A DNA stretch of 64,000 nt from an uncultured Exiguobacterium sp. (GCA_913775715.1 CAJYMC010000008.1:62001-126000); one strand, 5' to 3'. Shown: positions 26,082-35,943, counted from the first letter of the stretch. A program made the numbers and translations. Notes: a model not told the origin generated them from the sequence alone.

Positions 26082-26636
26082 TCATAAAATGCGTAACATC
26101 GCATGACGAATCGTATCGAGCTCAAGTGGACGCGCAATCGATGGCCATTCGGCGATCAACGCGATATACGTTCGGAAGATCAGGAAGGCCGTGACATCGA
26201 CTGGTACGTCGCGATCATCTTGTCCAAGACGAGTCTCAAGTAATGTCTTCAGATATTCGACGACATGTCGTTCGATACGTGTCCGTAATTCCTGCATTTC
26301 TTGTAATTTGAGATTACGTGTTTCCTCGATGATTTGAAGAATGAACAAATGTTGTTGTTGATGGTAAACGATAGCGTCGATCATTGCTTGTTTATTTTCT
26401 TCTACCGTCGCATGTTCGACATAAGCGCGTTCTGCTTCTTCTTTCATTTCTTGCAACACACGTGTCACAAGTGACTCAAACAGATTGAGCTTACTTTCAA
26501 ATAGCTGATAGACAGTTGGTTTCCCGACATGCGCACGTCGGGCGACACGCTCGATCGTCGTTCCTTTATAACCGAGTTCAGAAAAGCAAGCCATCGCTGA
26601 GTCGAGTATCAAAGTTTCTTTATCAGATTGTGTCAT
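26082..26636 (-). CDS. TetR family transcriptional regulator
   Basis: The protein has 184 residues. The N-terminal helix-turn-helix (about 8-54) contains GYKGTTIERVARRAHVGK, followed by PTVYQLF typical of TetR. The C-terminal ligand domain is all helical. The ATG lies 14 bases inside the end of the upstream yhgE/pip gene, so the two are translationally coupled. The regulator probably represses its own operon through the inverted repeat at 28961-28992. The ligand is unknown. Confidence 0.92.
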   Translation of the reverse strand: MTQSDKETLILDSAMACFSELGYKGTTIERVARRAHVGKPTVYQLFESKLNLFESLVTRVLQEMKEEAERAYVEHATVEENKQAMIDAIVYHQQQHLFILQIIEETRNLKLQEMQELRTRIERHVVEYLKTLLETRLGQDDRDVPVDVTAFLIFRTYIALIAEWPSIARPLELDTIRHAMLRIL

Positions 26637-28941
26637 GTTGTTTTCGTCTCGCTTTCGTTGAGAGTAGAATCAGCTTGGCTCCAAGCCCTCCAACGAAGCT
26701 GATGAGCAACGCGACGACTAGGATGGTCGCGAGGACTTGGCTGTTAGATACGAGGGTATCTGTCACACCAAGCCCAAGAGCTTCACGGAATCCACCGACT
26801 GAATACGTCATTGGTAAGAAGGCGTGAATCGTTTGGAAGAATTCTGGTGTCATTTCAACAGGGAATGTTCCACCACTACCACCGATTTGAAGAAGCAGTA
26901 GTAAGAAGGCAAGGAACTGTCCAACACGACCGAGTAGCATCGCAAGCGTGAACAGAATGGTGATGAACGTCATACCTGTCAAGGCAGCGAAACCATAGAG
27001 CGCAGGGACACTTGCGACATCAGAATCGAGAACATAGACGATTGCTGTGGCTGCTGCGACACCTTGTAATGCACCGATCGGTAAGATGAGCGATAATTTA
27101 CCGACGAGGAATCGCCATGTCAGACTCTCGCCATGTTCGGGACGAATCTGATAGACCGAAGAGAACATCAAAGCCCCAGCGAATAAGGCAATGCTTAGGA
27201 TATAAGCTGATAAACCAGAACCATAATTGTTGACTGTCGAATAGTCATGTTCTTTTAAGACGACAGGTTCCGCGAGCATGTTATCTCGTTCTTTTGTCGG
27301 CTTGACTGTTGCGTCTTTAGCTCCTTTGCTGAGCTCATCCTTCAGTGTTTTGGCGCCATCTTCAAGTTTCGTGTTGGCATCCGCGATTTTCGAAGCACCA
27401 TCGGTCGTTTTGCCGATACCGTCTGTAATCGTAGTTGAACCAGATGCCAATTGACCTAATCCGTTAGTTAACGCGCTAGCTCCTGTTTGGAGTTGGTGTG
27501 TGCCATCAGACAACTGGTTCGCACCGTCAGCTAGTTGTGCGCCACCTGTTGCCGCTTTATGCACGCCTGCAGTATACTGACCGAGTTTTTCATTGAATGT
27601 CTGTTGTCCGCTTGCTAATTGTTGTGCGCCAGATTCGACTTGTTTCGCACCGTCGACAAGTTTTACTTGACCTGCGTTCAGTTGCGATACGGCGGACTCG
27701 ACTTGTTTACCGCCTGCAGCAAGTTGACCGATTTTTTTCGTCGCTTCGGTTGCTTGAGCAAGACTTTGATCGATTGCCCCTTCTTGCGCAGCGAGGCTTT
27801 TAATATTTTCTTCTAATGTTCCAATTGTTCCAAGTAACGTTTGTTTTTCCTCATCTGATAATTGATCAGAAGCGGAAATAACTTGTTTTAGTTGAGCGGC
27901 ATTTGCTTCAAGCGCTTCTCGACGCGCACGTAGATCTTGTTTAGATTGTGCAGCATCTTGATTCAATTGATTTAATAATGCATTAGCTGCCTGAGCTTTC
28001 TCGTCCAGTTGATTTAATCCGTCCGTCAGCTGAGGAATTTTTTCGTTGAGCTGAGCCGTACCCGCAGCCAGTTGCTCTGCCCCTTGACGGACTTGTGTCG
28101 ATCCACCGCTGAGTTTTGTTGCTCCGTCTTCTAGTTGCGCGGCACCGGCTTGCAATTTGCCACCATTTTCGTCTAGCGTGTTCAACCCAGAAGACAACTC
28201 ACCCGTTTTTTGAGCGAAGAGAGCAGTTTTTTCGTCAAGTGTCGTGACACCGTCACTGAGTTTTTTTGAACCTTGATTTGCTTCCCCGAGCTTTTCAGAT
28301 AGTGTCAGACTGCCATCCGCGAGTTTTCCGAGGTTCGTAGCCAGTGTTTTGGCACCATCGGCTGTCTTATGGTTGCCGTCCTCGAGTTTAGAGGAGCCAT
28401 CCGATGCTTTTTCCATTCCATTTGCGATTTTCTTTAACGCACCGAAGATAGCACTACTGTATTGTTTCGTAACGGATTTACGAATCTTTTCGTTTAATTG
28501 TTTTGCAGCCGTACTCGAAATTTGTGTACCCGAGTAGTTTTTAGCTGGATTCAAGTAATACTCCAACTCGATCTTCTTCGGGTGATCATCGAGTAATGTC
28601 GTTGCATTTTTAGAAAAATTCTTTGGAATAACGACCGTCATATAGACTTTACCGTCTCGTAATTCTTTTTCGGCTTTGTCCTGAGATAGGAATTGCCAAT
28701 CAAAATCATCATTTTTTTTGAGTTTATCGACGAACTGATTCCCGATGTCGACTTTCTCTCCCTTGAACTTCGTCGCCTGATCTTCGTTGACGATAGCGAC
28801 CTTGATATCTTCTGTACGACCGTATGGGTCCCAGAATGCAGATAAGAAGATGGAGTTGTAAAGAAACGGTACGAGGATGAGGGCGAGAATGACGACGATC
28901 ATCATCGGACTCTTCAATTTCTTCCATTCTGAGCGAAACAT
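26623..28941 (-). CDS. YhgE/Pip domain membrane protein with heptad-type repeats
   Basis: The protein has 772 residues. Helix 1 is at about 13-33, followed by the N-terminal YhgE/Pip region with YNSIFLSAFWDPYGR. A very long extracytoplasmic segment (about 170-560) contains many LxDGAxxLxxG-like heptads forming a probable coiled or beta-helical stalk. Five to six C-terminal helices follow (about 585-765), resembling ABC-2 permeases. Relatives include the phage infection protein Pip of Lactococcus and WXG-linked YueB-type proteins. It shares an operon with the tetR gene downstream, suggesting stress- or drug-induced expression. The exact role is unknown. Confidence 0.88.
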   Translation of the reverse strand: MFRSEWKKLKSPMMIVVILALILVPFLYNSIFLSAFWDPYGRTEDIKVAIVNEDQATKFKGEKVDIGNQFVDKLKKNDDFDWQFLSQDKAEKELRDGKVYMTVVIPKNFSKNATTLLDDHPKKIELEYYLNPAKNYSGTQISSTAAKQLNEKIRKSVTKQYSSAIFGALKKIANGMEKASDGSSKLEDGNHKTADGAKTLATNLGKLADGSLTLSEKLGEANQGSKKLSDGVTTLDEKTALFAQKTGELSSGLNTLDENGGKLQAGAAQLEDGATKLSGGSTQVRQGAEQLAAGTAQLNEKIPQLTDGLNQLDEKAQAANALLNQLNQDAAQSKQDLRARREALEANAAQLKQVISASDQLSDEEKQTLLGTIGTLEENIKSLAAQEGAIDQSLAQATEATKKIGQLAAGGKQVESAVSQLNAGQVKLVDGAKQVESGAQQLASGQQTFNEKLGQYTAGVHKAATGGAQLADGANQLSDGTHQLQTGASALTNGLGQLASGSTTITDGIGKTTDGASKIADANTKLEDGAKTLKDELSKGAKDATVKPTKERDNMLAEPVVLKEHDYSTVNNYGSGLSAYILSIALFAGALMFSSVYQIRPEHGESLTWRFLVGKLSLILPIGALQGVAAATAIVYVLDSDVASVPALYGFAALTGMTFITILFTLAMLLGRVGQFLAFLLLLLQIGGSGGTFPVEMTPEFFQTIHAFLPMTYSVGGFREALGLGVTDTLVSNSQVLATILVVALLISFVGGLGAKLILLSTKARRKQHDTI

Positions 28942-28960
28942 AAATACAAATCCCCTTTCT

Positions 28961-28992
28961 AAAACTCAAAACTAATTTAAGTTTTAGGTTTT
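28961..28992. promoter_or_regulatory. Probable TetR operator upstream of yhgE-tetR
   Basis: AAAACTCAAAACT and AGTTTTAGGTTTT are inverted arms matching at 11 of 13 positions around a 6-base centre, located between the start region and the probable promoter of the operon. Confidence 0.65.
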
Positions 28993-29051
28993 GATGAAAT
29001 TTACTTTACTCTCTTCATTATAAAAAAGCAATCCATAATACTGATTTCACA

Positions 29052-29077
29052 TAAAAAAACGACTCACGAAGAGTCGT
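29052..29077 (-). terminator. Terminator of the quinone oxidoreductase gene
   Basis: ACGACTC-ACGAA-GAGTCGT, with seven T on the minus strand. Confidence 0.85.
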
Positions 29078-29090
29078 CTCTAGAAAATGA

Positions 29091-30056
29091 TTATGGAATT
29101 AACAGTAACTTTCCTGTACTGCGCCGGCTTTCTAAGAAATCATGCGCAGCTTTTCCATCAGATAAAGCAAAAGTCGTCGGAGAGGATAGGGTAAGGCGAC
29201 CGGATAGAATCCAATCAAACAGCTCACCCGATCTACGGATGCGTTCTTCAGAAGATGTTAATACGTTCCAAAGGTCACCACCCGTCAATGTTTTGGATGT
29301 ATCCATCAAGAAGCGAGGGTCGACAGATACGGGATCGCCGCCCGCCATACCGTAGAAGACGACGGTTCCATGAACTTTCGTTACATGGAAACTATCCATT
29401 AAGGTAGAACCAATGGATTCGTAGACCACATCAACTCCTTTACCAGAAGTTTGCGCGAGCACGTGCTCGATCCAGTTCTCAGAATATAAATAGACAGATT
29501 CACAGCCCGCAGTTTTAGCGATCTGTGCTTTCTCAGGAGAAGATGTCAATCCAATCGGAGTTGCCCCAAGTAAGCGAATGAGCTGTGTCAACAACTGCCC
29601 AACGCCACCGGCAGCTGCATGCACTAAGACGACATCTCCCGATTGGACATGATAGCTATCTCGTGTTAAATAATGCGCTGTTAATCCTTGCAATAAGACA
29701 GAAGCTGCTGTTTCGTATGAGATACCATCAGGAAGCGGAATCAATTTATCGACGGGTGCTGCGACGTACTCAGCATTCGCAAGCGGGACATCCGCAAAAG
29801 CAACTCGTTGACCTACGTGGAACGTTGAAACAGCTGTACCGACCGCAGTGATGATGCCTGAACCTTCGTAACCTAAAATATAGGGAGGCTGTCCTTCTAA
29901 ATGATAGTTTCCTTTTCGGCGATAGATGTCTGCAAAATTCAGACCGATCGCTTTCATTTCAATCAGAACTTCCTGTTCAGTGATTGTTGGCGTTGGTACG
30001 TCTTCGAAGCGTAATACATCAGAACCTCCGAATTCATGGAAAGTTAATGCCTTCAT
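29091..30056 (-). CDS. Quinone oxidoreductase-like medium-chain dehydrogenase
   Basis: The protein has 321 residues of the zinc-independent QOR branch of the medium-chain dehydrogenases. The substrate domain begins MKALTFHEFGGSDVLRFEDV. The NADPH-binding motif AAAGGVGQLLTQL lies near residue 140-152, with GLTSSPEKA following. Zinc-ligand cysteines are absent. It would reduce quinones or unsaturated carbonyls with NADPH in the cytosol. The start at 30056 follows AAGGA with nine-base spacing; the upstream in-frame start at 30104 has no site. Single gene. Confidence 0.9.
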   Translation of the reverse strand: MKALTFHEFGGSDVLRFEDVPTPTITEQEVLIEMKAIGLNFADIYRRKGNYHLEGQPPYILGYEGSGIITAVGTAVSTFHVGQRVAFADVPLANAEYVAAPVDKLIPLPDGISYETAASVLLQGLTAHYLTRDSYHVQSGDVVLVHAAAGGVGQLLTQLIRLLGATPIGLTSSPEKAQIAKTAGCESVYLYSENWIEHVLAQTSGKGVDVVYESIGSTLMDSFHVTKVHGTVVFYGMAGGDPVSVDPRFLMDTSKTLTGGDLWNVLTSSEERIRRSGELFDWILSGRLTLSSPTTFALSDGKAAHDFLESRRSTGKLLLIP

Positions 30057-30160
30057 CTCAACACATCCTTCTTTTAAATCTGCTTTTAGTATAAGGCAGA
30101 ACATCTGAAAATGATGGACAGATGCGTTACACTAGAAAAAAAGAGGAAAGAAGGGACGTT

Positions 30161-30445
30161 ATGAAACGTGTCTTAATGGGAGGAATTCGTTTTTATCAGA
30201 AAGTCATCTCTCCCATGAAGCCAGCCACATGTCGATTCTATCCAACATGCTCCCATTACGGGATGGAGGCGATTGAACGTCACGGTGCAGTAAAAGGGAG
30301 TTATTTGACGACGCGTCGATTGTTACGGTGCCAACCGTTTCATCCAGGTGGTCTCGATTTCGTTCCAGAACCTGATCAATTTAGTTGGAAAGCACCGCTG
30401 CAACGGGAAAATCCGCGGGAGAAGGCGGAAGAGACGAAGGAGTAA
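30161..30445 (+). CDS. yidD: Membrane protein insertion efficiency factor
   Basis: The protein has 94 residues of the YidD family. The diagnostic [23 protein letters not shown] and [17 protein letters not shown] are present, including three conserved cysteines. YidD is thought to help YidC/Oxa1 insert membrane proteins. The ATG follows GAAGGG. In Bacilli the gene often stands alone rather than with rnpA-yidC, as here. The C-terminus is a charged extension. Confidence 0.95.
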   Translation: MKRVLMGGIRFYQKVISPMKPATCRFYPTCSHYGMEAIERHGAVKGSYLTTRRLLRCQPFHPGGLDFVPEPDQFSWKAPLQRENPREKAEETKE

Positions 30446-30483
30446 ATCATGTGAAGGTTCTCTCTTGTTTAATGAAGTAAGAA

Positions 30484-30536
30484 TAAAAAAAGGGAAGTGT
30501 GTTACCGGAAATTACCGATAACATACTTCCCTTTTT
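30484..30536. terminator. Bidirectional terminator
   Basis: GGGAAGTGTGTTACCGG and its near-complement flank a short loop with A and T runs, between yidD and the tautomerase gene. Confidence 0.85.
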
Positions 30537-30553
30537 GTTCTATTTACAGACGA

Positions 30554-30943
30554 TCATAATTTACCCGTCAAAAACTGTGCCTCACCGAGACCAAAACTCC
30601 AGTCCGCAGCATCATTTTCGACGATCGACACCATCAAATCAGTCGGAGCAAGTCCGCAGTTTGCTTCTAATCGTTCGGCGAGTAATTGGTAGAGACGTTG
30701 TTTCTTCTCTTGCGTCCGCGTTTTACTCGTCACACTGATAAGAACGATATCTTTACTCCGTTCAAATCCGAGTCCCGTATCTTGAATGACCATCTCATGC
30801 GCTTTATGCGTATGCACGATTTGATAACGATCGCGCTCCGGCACATCAAATGCTTCGACCATCGCATCATGCGCGGTGTCGAGTAACGTTTTTAACTCTT
30901 CTTCTGAACGTCCTTCAATGACGTCGAATCGTAATAACGGCAT
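30554..30943 (-). CDS. Tautomerase (4-oxalocrotonate/cis-CaaD-like) family protein
   Basis: The protein has 129 residues. Pro at position 2 becomes the N-terminal catalytic proline after Met removal (MPLLRFDV). The length of about 130 corresponds to a fused two-unit tautomerase such as YusQ/YrdN or cis-CaaD relatives, not the 60-residue 4-OT. The segment [10 protein letters not shown] is typical. It lies 55 bases downstream of the aldehyde dehydrogenase gene on the same strand; only a weak hairpin separates them, so co-transcription is likely. Confidence 0.85.
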   Translation of the reverse strand: MPLLRFDVIEGRSEEELKTLLDTAHDAMVEAFDVPERDRYQIVHTHKAHEMVIQDTGLGFERSKDIVLISVTSKTRTQEKKQRLYQLLAERLEANCGLAPTDLMVSIVENDAADWSFGLGEAQFLTGKL

Positions 30944-30997
30944 GTGAAATCACTCCTTAATAAATTTATGTAGAGTAGGGGAAACCCTACCCTTGTA

Positions 30998-32482
30998 TTA
31001 CTCGAAGAATGGTTTGTATTGACGACGATCGTGCATGACAGACAGCCATTGGACAGTCGAGAATTCTTCAAGTACCCACTCGCCATTAAAGCGACCGAGC
31101 CCTGAATCTTTTTCACCACCAAATGGCATATGTGGCTCATCGTTGACCGATTGGTCGTTGATGTGAATCATACCTGTCTCGACTTCAAGCGCAAAGGCAG
31201 TCGCACGTTCAATAGAAGAACCATGGACAGCGCCACTCAATCCGTATGGAAGTGAGTTTGCGATTTCGAGTGCCTCTTCATCCGTATCGAACGGGATGAT
31301 GACAGCGACTGGTCCAAAGATTTCATTTTTAGCAAGTGGCATGTCGTTTGTAACACCTGTAACGACAGTTGGCGCGATGACGTTGTCTTTTGCTTCTCCA
31401 CCAACACGAACAGTCGCACCAGCAGCTTTTGTTTTCTCAAGATCTTCAAGAATCCGTTCAACTTGTGATTGATTGATGAGCGGTCCGACTTGTGTCCGAT
31501 CATGTGATGGATCACCGTATTGTAGCTCTTTTACACGAGCCACGTATTTTTCAACAAATTCATCATGAATTGAAGAAGCGACGAGAATCCGGTTCGTCGA
31601 CATACAAATTTGACCTTGGTGATAGAACTTGCTGTAGACGGCAGATTCGACCGCACGATCGAGATCAGCATCATCAAGTACGACGAAAACGTTGTTTCCG
31701 CCAAGTTCAAGCGCTGTTTTCTTCAGGTGTTTACCAGCAAGTTCACCGATATGGCGACCGACTTCAGTTGATCCTGTGAATGAAATCAAGCGTGGTACAG
31801 GATGTTCGACGATGGCATCACCAATTTCTGAACCACGACCGACGATGACATTCAAGACACCTTTCGGCAATCCGGCTTTTTCAAATAGGCTTGCGAAAAT
31901 CAATCCGCCTGAGACAGGTGTGTCCGTAGCCGGTTTAACAACGACTGCGTTCCCGATGGCAATGGCAGTAGCGATCGACCGTACAGCTAAGTGGAAAGGG
32001 AAGTTCCATGGGCTGATGACGCCGATGACGCCAAGTGCTTTACGGTAGATCCGGTTTTCTTTGCCTGGCACAACCGATGGACGAATTTCGCCATGCATCC
32101 GCAATGGGAATGTGGCAGCTTCCTTGACGATCAAGACTGAAGCGAGGAATTCACCTTCTGCTTTGATGCGTGTACTTCCTGACTCTTTAATTAGCCAATC
32201 GATGATTGTTTCTTTTTCTTCGTATAAGACTTTCAAGAAGTTTTCGATGAGACCTTGGCGTTTTAAAGCCGGAACTTTCGCCCAATCTTTTTGAGCGACT
32301 CGAGCGGCTTCATAAGCATCATCTAAATCTTGTTGGTTCGCGGCAGAAATCGTAAAGAGTTCTTCACCTGTGAATGGATTCGTGTTCGTCATGTTGCTGT
32401 CACTTGCGCCTGTGCGCCACTGACCGTCAATGTAAATCTTCGTGAAATCTGTATGCAATGTGGTTTCGTTTTGTTGAGCCAT
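30998..32482 (-). CDS. NAD(P)-dependent aldehyde dehydrogenase
   Basis: The protein has 494 residues with the usual aldehyde dehydrogenase superfamily architecture. The catalytic cysteine is in YHQGQICMSTNR, the general-base glutamate in TALELGGNN, and the cofactor region in SPWNFPFHLAVRSIA and FTGSTEVGR. The sequence resembles the aromatic/vanillin-type branch (YfmT). It oxidises an aldehyde to the acid in the cytosol. The tautomerase gene follows it, which fits degradation of an aromatic compound, but no ring-cleaving enzyme is visible. Confidence 0.92.
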   Translation of the reverse strand: MAQQNETTLHTDFTKIYIDGQWRTGASDSNMTNTNPFTGEELFTISAANQQDLDDAYEAARVAQKDWAKVPALKRQGLIENFLKVLYEEKETIIDWLIKESGSTRIKAEGEFLASVLIVKEAATFPLRMHGEIRPSVVPGKENRIYRKALGVIGVISPWNFPFHLAVRSIATAIAIGNAVVVKPATDTPVSGGLIFASLFEKAGLPKGVLNVIVGRGSEIGDAIVEHPVPRLISFTGSTEVGRHIGELAGKHLKKTALELGGNNVFVVLDDADLDRAVESAVYSKFYHQGQICMSTNRILVASSIHDEFVEKYVARVKELQYGDPSHDRTQVGPLINQSQVERILEDLEKTKAAGATVRVGGEAKDNVIAPTVVTGVTNDMPLAKNEIFGPVAVIIPFDTDEEALEIANSLPYGLSGAVHGSSIERATAFALEVETGMIHINDQSVNDEPHMPFGGEKDSGLGRFNGEWVLEEFSTVQWLSVMHDRRQYKPFFE

Positions 32483-32664
32483 ATCATTTCATCTCCCATT
32501 CGTTTTCATAACAATTAAGTTATTCACGTTATGAAAAGAAGTAAAACACATCCGTACACTTCTACCAAACATATTGCTCACAATCAGTATGGAAAGCGGG
32601 TTTTAAAGCACTTTGAATCAGGAAAACCATCAATATAGTGCTATAAAAAAAGGAGGGATTTTAT

Positions 32665-33897
32665 TTGAAGAAGCTGAAAGTCCTATCACGAGAAATCAAT
32701 TGGTGGTGGCCATTGTTATATGGTCTCATTGGAATCGGATTGACAGGTATCGTGATATGGTTGGATGTCTATATATCAGATTGGTTTCCAAAAACGTGGC
32801 AAACGACACTTGGATTAGCACAGACAATTCATAGTTCAGTTTTTACCGGACTCCTTGCCATGATGACATTTACGTTCTCGACCATCCTAGTTGTATTGAC
32901 GACCTATTCATCACAATTCTCACCACGGACATTGCCTAACTTCATCGAAAATCGACAGGTGCAACATATCTTTGGAATATTCATCGGAGCGGTCAGTTAT
33001 TCGATGACGATGCTCTTTTTCCTTCGTCCGGCTTTAAAGACGAGCGTTGTCGCTTCAGCAGTAGCCGTTCTTGTCGTATTGCTTTCGATCGTGGCATTCG
33101 TTGTGTTCATTCATATCGTCAGTCAGTCGATTCGCGTAACGACATTACTCGATCGATTACACGAGGAAGGCAACGAATTGGTAAAACGGCAAATCAATCA
33201 TATCGAATCCGGTGAACACGTTTTTTCAATGGAGCTGTCCGCACAGACGTATCCGAACGTGATGCGAGCATCTTGTACGGGCTACATTCAAGCAATTGAT
33301 TACGACGAGATTGAGAATGAAAAATCTGTACACATTTCAGTGTATATTGGATCGTTCGTCACGGAAGGACAAGTAGTGGGATGGTCGACAGGGAAGGATA
33401 TGGGGCGATGCATCCTGATTGGACCGACGAAGTCATCGGAACAGGACTTTTCATTCGTCATCGAAAAACTCAGCGAAGTGGCGTTACGTGCCATTTCACC
33501 TGGTATTAACGATCCGAATACGGCGCGTCATGCGATTCGAATTATCGGTGACTTGATGCGGAGTTATGCTATTTTTCCTGATGGTACATTGTTAGCTGGT
33601 GAACATCACCGGCACGCGACAGAACGGATTACCTTCGAAGAGCTATTATACAAATCATTTTATCAATTGAGACATTACGGGGAGGCGGATGTCTCGGTTC
33701 TCGCGACGATGCTCGAATCGCTTGGAACAATGAAACGACAAGCTTTACCTGCGCATCATGAGACCATCCAACGCTTCATTCCGTACATCTGTTCTGAAGT
33801 GCAGTTCGATAAAATGAACGAGTGGGATCGTTCCTTTTTAGAAGGACGACTGAAGCGAGCGCTTGATGAAACCTTTGAGACGTCATGTCCGTACTAA
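32665..33897 (+). CDS. DUF2254 membrane protein
   Basis: The protein has 410 residues. The TTG start follows AAAGGAGGG with eight-base spacing. Four membrane helices lie in the first 155 residues, with the DUF2254 hallmark FTFSTILVVLTTYSSQFSPR, which is followed by TLPNF. A cytosolic region of about 250 residues contains SPGINDPNTA. Function is unknown; the shape suggests an ion channel or sensor. The next gene (DUF456) starts 35 bases downstream, making a two-gene operon. Confidence 0.88.
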   Translation: MKKLKVLSREINWWWPLLYGLIGIGLTGIVIWLDVYISDWFPKTWQTTLGLAQTIHSSVFTGLLAMMTFTFSTILVVLTTYSSQFSPRTLPNFIENRQVQHIFGIFIGAVSYSMTMLFFLRPALKTSVVASAVAVLVVLLSIVAFVVFIHIVSQSIRVTTLLDRLHEEGNELVKRQINHIESGEHVFSMELSAQTYPNVMRASCTGYIQAIDYDEIENEKSVHISVYIGSFVTEGQVVGWSTGKDMGRCILIGPTKSSEQDFSFVIEKLSEVALRAISPGINDPNTARHAIRIIGDLMRSYAIFPDGTLLAGEHHRHATERITFEELLYKSFYQLRHYGEADVSVLATMLESLGTMKRQALPAHHETIQRFIPYICSEVQFDKMNEWDRSFLEGRLKRALDETFETSCPY

Positions 33898-33931
33898 GAG
33901 AAAGAGATTTATCAGAAGGGAGGGATAAAAA

Positions 33932-34414
33932 GTGACAATCTTGTTATGGAGTCTGATCGTCGTCTGTTTTCTAGTTGCTTTTGCGGGCCTCGTATATCCG
34001 ATCATCCCCAGTGCACCGATTTTAGTTGTAGGCTTTTTGATTTATGGATTTGGATTCGGATTCTCCGAATTATCGATTAGCTTTTGGGTGATTCAAGCAA
34101 TTTTCATCATTCTCTTGTTTACACTGGATTACCTCGTCAGCGCCTACACTGTTGATCGACGGGGAGGATCTCAAGCGGCAAAAATCGCGACGACAGTGGG
34201 ATTGATTGCTGGACCATTTATTTTACCAGGAATCGGATTGTTGATCTTTCCATTTGTCTTTGCCATTTTGACAGAAAAAATCATTAGTAAAAAGACATGG
34301 CAAACAGCTGTTTCAGTAGGAATCGGTACGGTTCTTGGTATTTTATCAAGTGCATTGTTAAAGGGAATCGCGATGTTGCTCATGATTGTAATCTTCATCC
34401 TATACGTGGTCTGA
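33932..34414 (+). CDS. DUF456 family membrane protein
   Basis: The protein has 160 residues with four to five membrane helices. The GTG start follows AAGGGAGGG with six-base spacing. The pattern GLVYPIIPSAPILVVGFLIYG and GGSQAAKIATTVGLIAGPF is typical of DUF456, whose function is unknown. It is second in an operon with the DUF2254 gene and followed by a hairpin at 34485. Confidence 0.88.
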   Translation: MTILLWSLIVVCFLVAFAGLVYPIIPSAPILVVGFLIYGFGFGFSELSISFWVIQAIFIILLFTLDYLVSAYTVDRRGGSQAAKIATTVGLIAGPFILPGIGLLIFPFVFAILTEKIISKKTWQTAVSVGIGTVLGILSSALLKGIAMLLMIVIFILYVV

Positions 34415-34484
34415 CCGATTGAAATCATGTCTTCAAGTACACATTTTGTGAAAGTTCCGTTATAGTATGAATATGAAAAGTAAG

Positions 34485-34513
34485 GAAGCTTTGAAAGTTG
34501 AAAGCTTCTTTTT
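34485..34513 (+). terminator. Terminator after the DUF456 gene (or attenuator of the CNNM gene)
   Basis: GAAGCTTT-GAAAGTTG-AAAGCTTC followed by TTTTT. It most simply ends the DUF2254-DUF456 transcript. Confidence 0.75.
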
Positions 34514-34556
34514 GCTGTAAACGACCAGGTGCCTTCGCATCTGGCTTTATATTAAT

Positions 34557-34590
34557 GGAGGTGAATCCCCTTTCTTCGGGGAAACGATTG
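34557..34590 (+). promoter_or_regulatory. Hairpin-bridged ribosome binding site of the CNNM gene
   Basis: GGAGGTG (34557-34563) is 26 bases before TTG 34588, too far for normal initiation. The hairpin TCCCC-TTTCTTC-GGGGA (34566-34582) between them would shorten the effective spacing to about nine bases. Confidence 0.5.
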
Positions 34591-35943
34591 GACAGTACAC
34601 ACTCAATGGAGACATTCGACACGACGACGATCATCATTCGACTACTCGTCATTGCGTTACTCATCGTCTTAACTGCTTTTTTTGTTGCCGCCGAATTTTC
34701 GGTCGTCAAAATGCGAATGTCTCGAATCGATCAGTTGATTACAGAAGGAAGCAAGACTGCGAAAGTAGCGAAAAGGCTACTTGAGAATTTGGATTATTAT
34801 TTATCGGCCTGTCAACTTGGAATTACCGTGACAGCGCTTGGTCTCGGGTGGTTAGGAGAATCAACGGTAGGTGCGATTCTCAGTATGTTGTTCGAAGAAA
34901 TCGACATCCCGAACTCCGTTTCGACGATCATTTCGTTCGTCCTTGCTTTCTCGATTGTAACGTTTCTTCATGTCGTGCTTGGAGAACTTGCTCCAAAGTC
35001 CTTGGCTATTCAAAAAACGGAAGCCATCACGATGTTACTCGCACCACCGCTTTATTGGTTCGGTAAGGTCATGAAACCTTTTATCTGGACTTTGAATGGT
35101 TCAGCTCGTGTGATTCTCCGTTTATTCGGTGTCGAACCTGCTGGTCACGAAGAAGTACACTCGGAAGAAGAAATTAAAATCATCATGACACAGAGTTATA
35201 AGAGTGGAGAAATCAACCAGACTGAACTTTCCTACATGCAAAATATCTTCTCGTTCGATGAGCGAATCGCGAAAGACATCATGTTACCGCGGACGGACTT
35301 AATTACCATTTCGAACGATGCATCGATGGAGGACATCATTCGCCTCGTTGAAGAGTATCAGTTCACACGTTATCCGATAGCAGAAGAAGGAGATAAGGAT
35401 AAGATTCTTGGCTTCATCAATGCGAAACAATTGTTTACGGATCATATGGCAAACAAGGGGAAAGCTTTAAGTTATTACATCCACAACTTGCCGATCGTAT
35501 CCGAGTATTCACCGCTCCAAGATGCCATGCTAAAAATGCAGGTCGAACGGACGCCGATGGCACTCGTCATTGATGAGTACGGTGGTACAGCTGGTGTCAT
35601 CACGATGGAAGACATACTGGAAGAAATCGTCGGAGAAATCCGTGATGAATTCGATAAGGATGAGAAAGCCGACATCGAACAGATTCATGAACGGTTATAC
35701 CGGATTTCAGGTCGTGTCTTGATTGATGACTTAAATGAACGCTTTAACCTGGGTATCGAAGAAGAAGATATTGATACGATTGGTGGCTGGGTCATGGCAC
35801 AGGATACAGAAGTATCGAGTGGTCAGGAATTCCGCTATCAGGCGTATACGATCAAAGTCATGGAAGTCGATAACCACCAAGTGAAGTCGATTTATCTTCA
35901 ATTGCCTGAACAGGAAGTAATCGCAACAGAAGATATCGGATAA
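34588..35943 (+). CDS. Hemolysin C/CNNM family transporter-associated protein (DUF21-CBS-CorC_HlyC)
   Basis: The protein has 451 residues from TTG 34588. It has a DUF21 membrane domain with four helices (about 12-190), where ALLIVLTAFFVAAEFSVVKMR is the first helix with its extension. A CBS pair (about 215-335) contains ITMEDILEEIVGEI, and a C-terminal CorC_HlyC domain (about 350-440) follows. These proteins are implicated in Mg2+ or divalent-cation efflux. ATG 34606 is an alternative start but has no Shine-Dalgarno sequence. Single gene with a strong terminator. Confidence 0.9.
   Translation: MDSTHSMETFDTTTIIIRLLVIALLIVLTAFFVAAEFSVVKMRMSRIDQLITEGSKTAKVAKRLLENLDYYLSACQLGITVTALGLGWLGESTVGAILSMLFEEIDIPNSVSTIISFVLAFSIVTFLHVVLGELAPKSLAIQKTEAITMLLAPPLYWFGKVMKPFIWTLNGSARVILRLFGVEPAGHEEVHSEEEIKIIMTQSYKSGEINQTELSYMQNIFSFDERIAKDIMLPRTDLITISNDASMEDIIRLVEEYQFTRYPIAEEGDKDKILGFINAKQLFTDHMANKGKALSYYIHNLPIVSEYSPLQDAMLKMQVERTPMALVIDEYGGTAGVITMEDILEEIVGEIRDEFDKDEKADIEQIHERLYRISGRVLIDDLNERFNLGIEEEDIDTIGGWVMAQDTEVSSGQEFRYQAYTIKVMEVDNHQVKSIYLQLPEQEVIATEDIG

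Noticed and set aside
27597..27816. Plus-strand reading frames inside the yhgE/pip repeat region
   Set aside because: They mirror the heptad repeats of the minus-strand gene and have no start signals.
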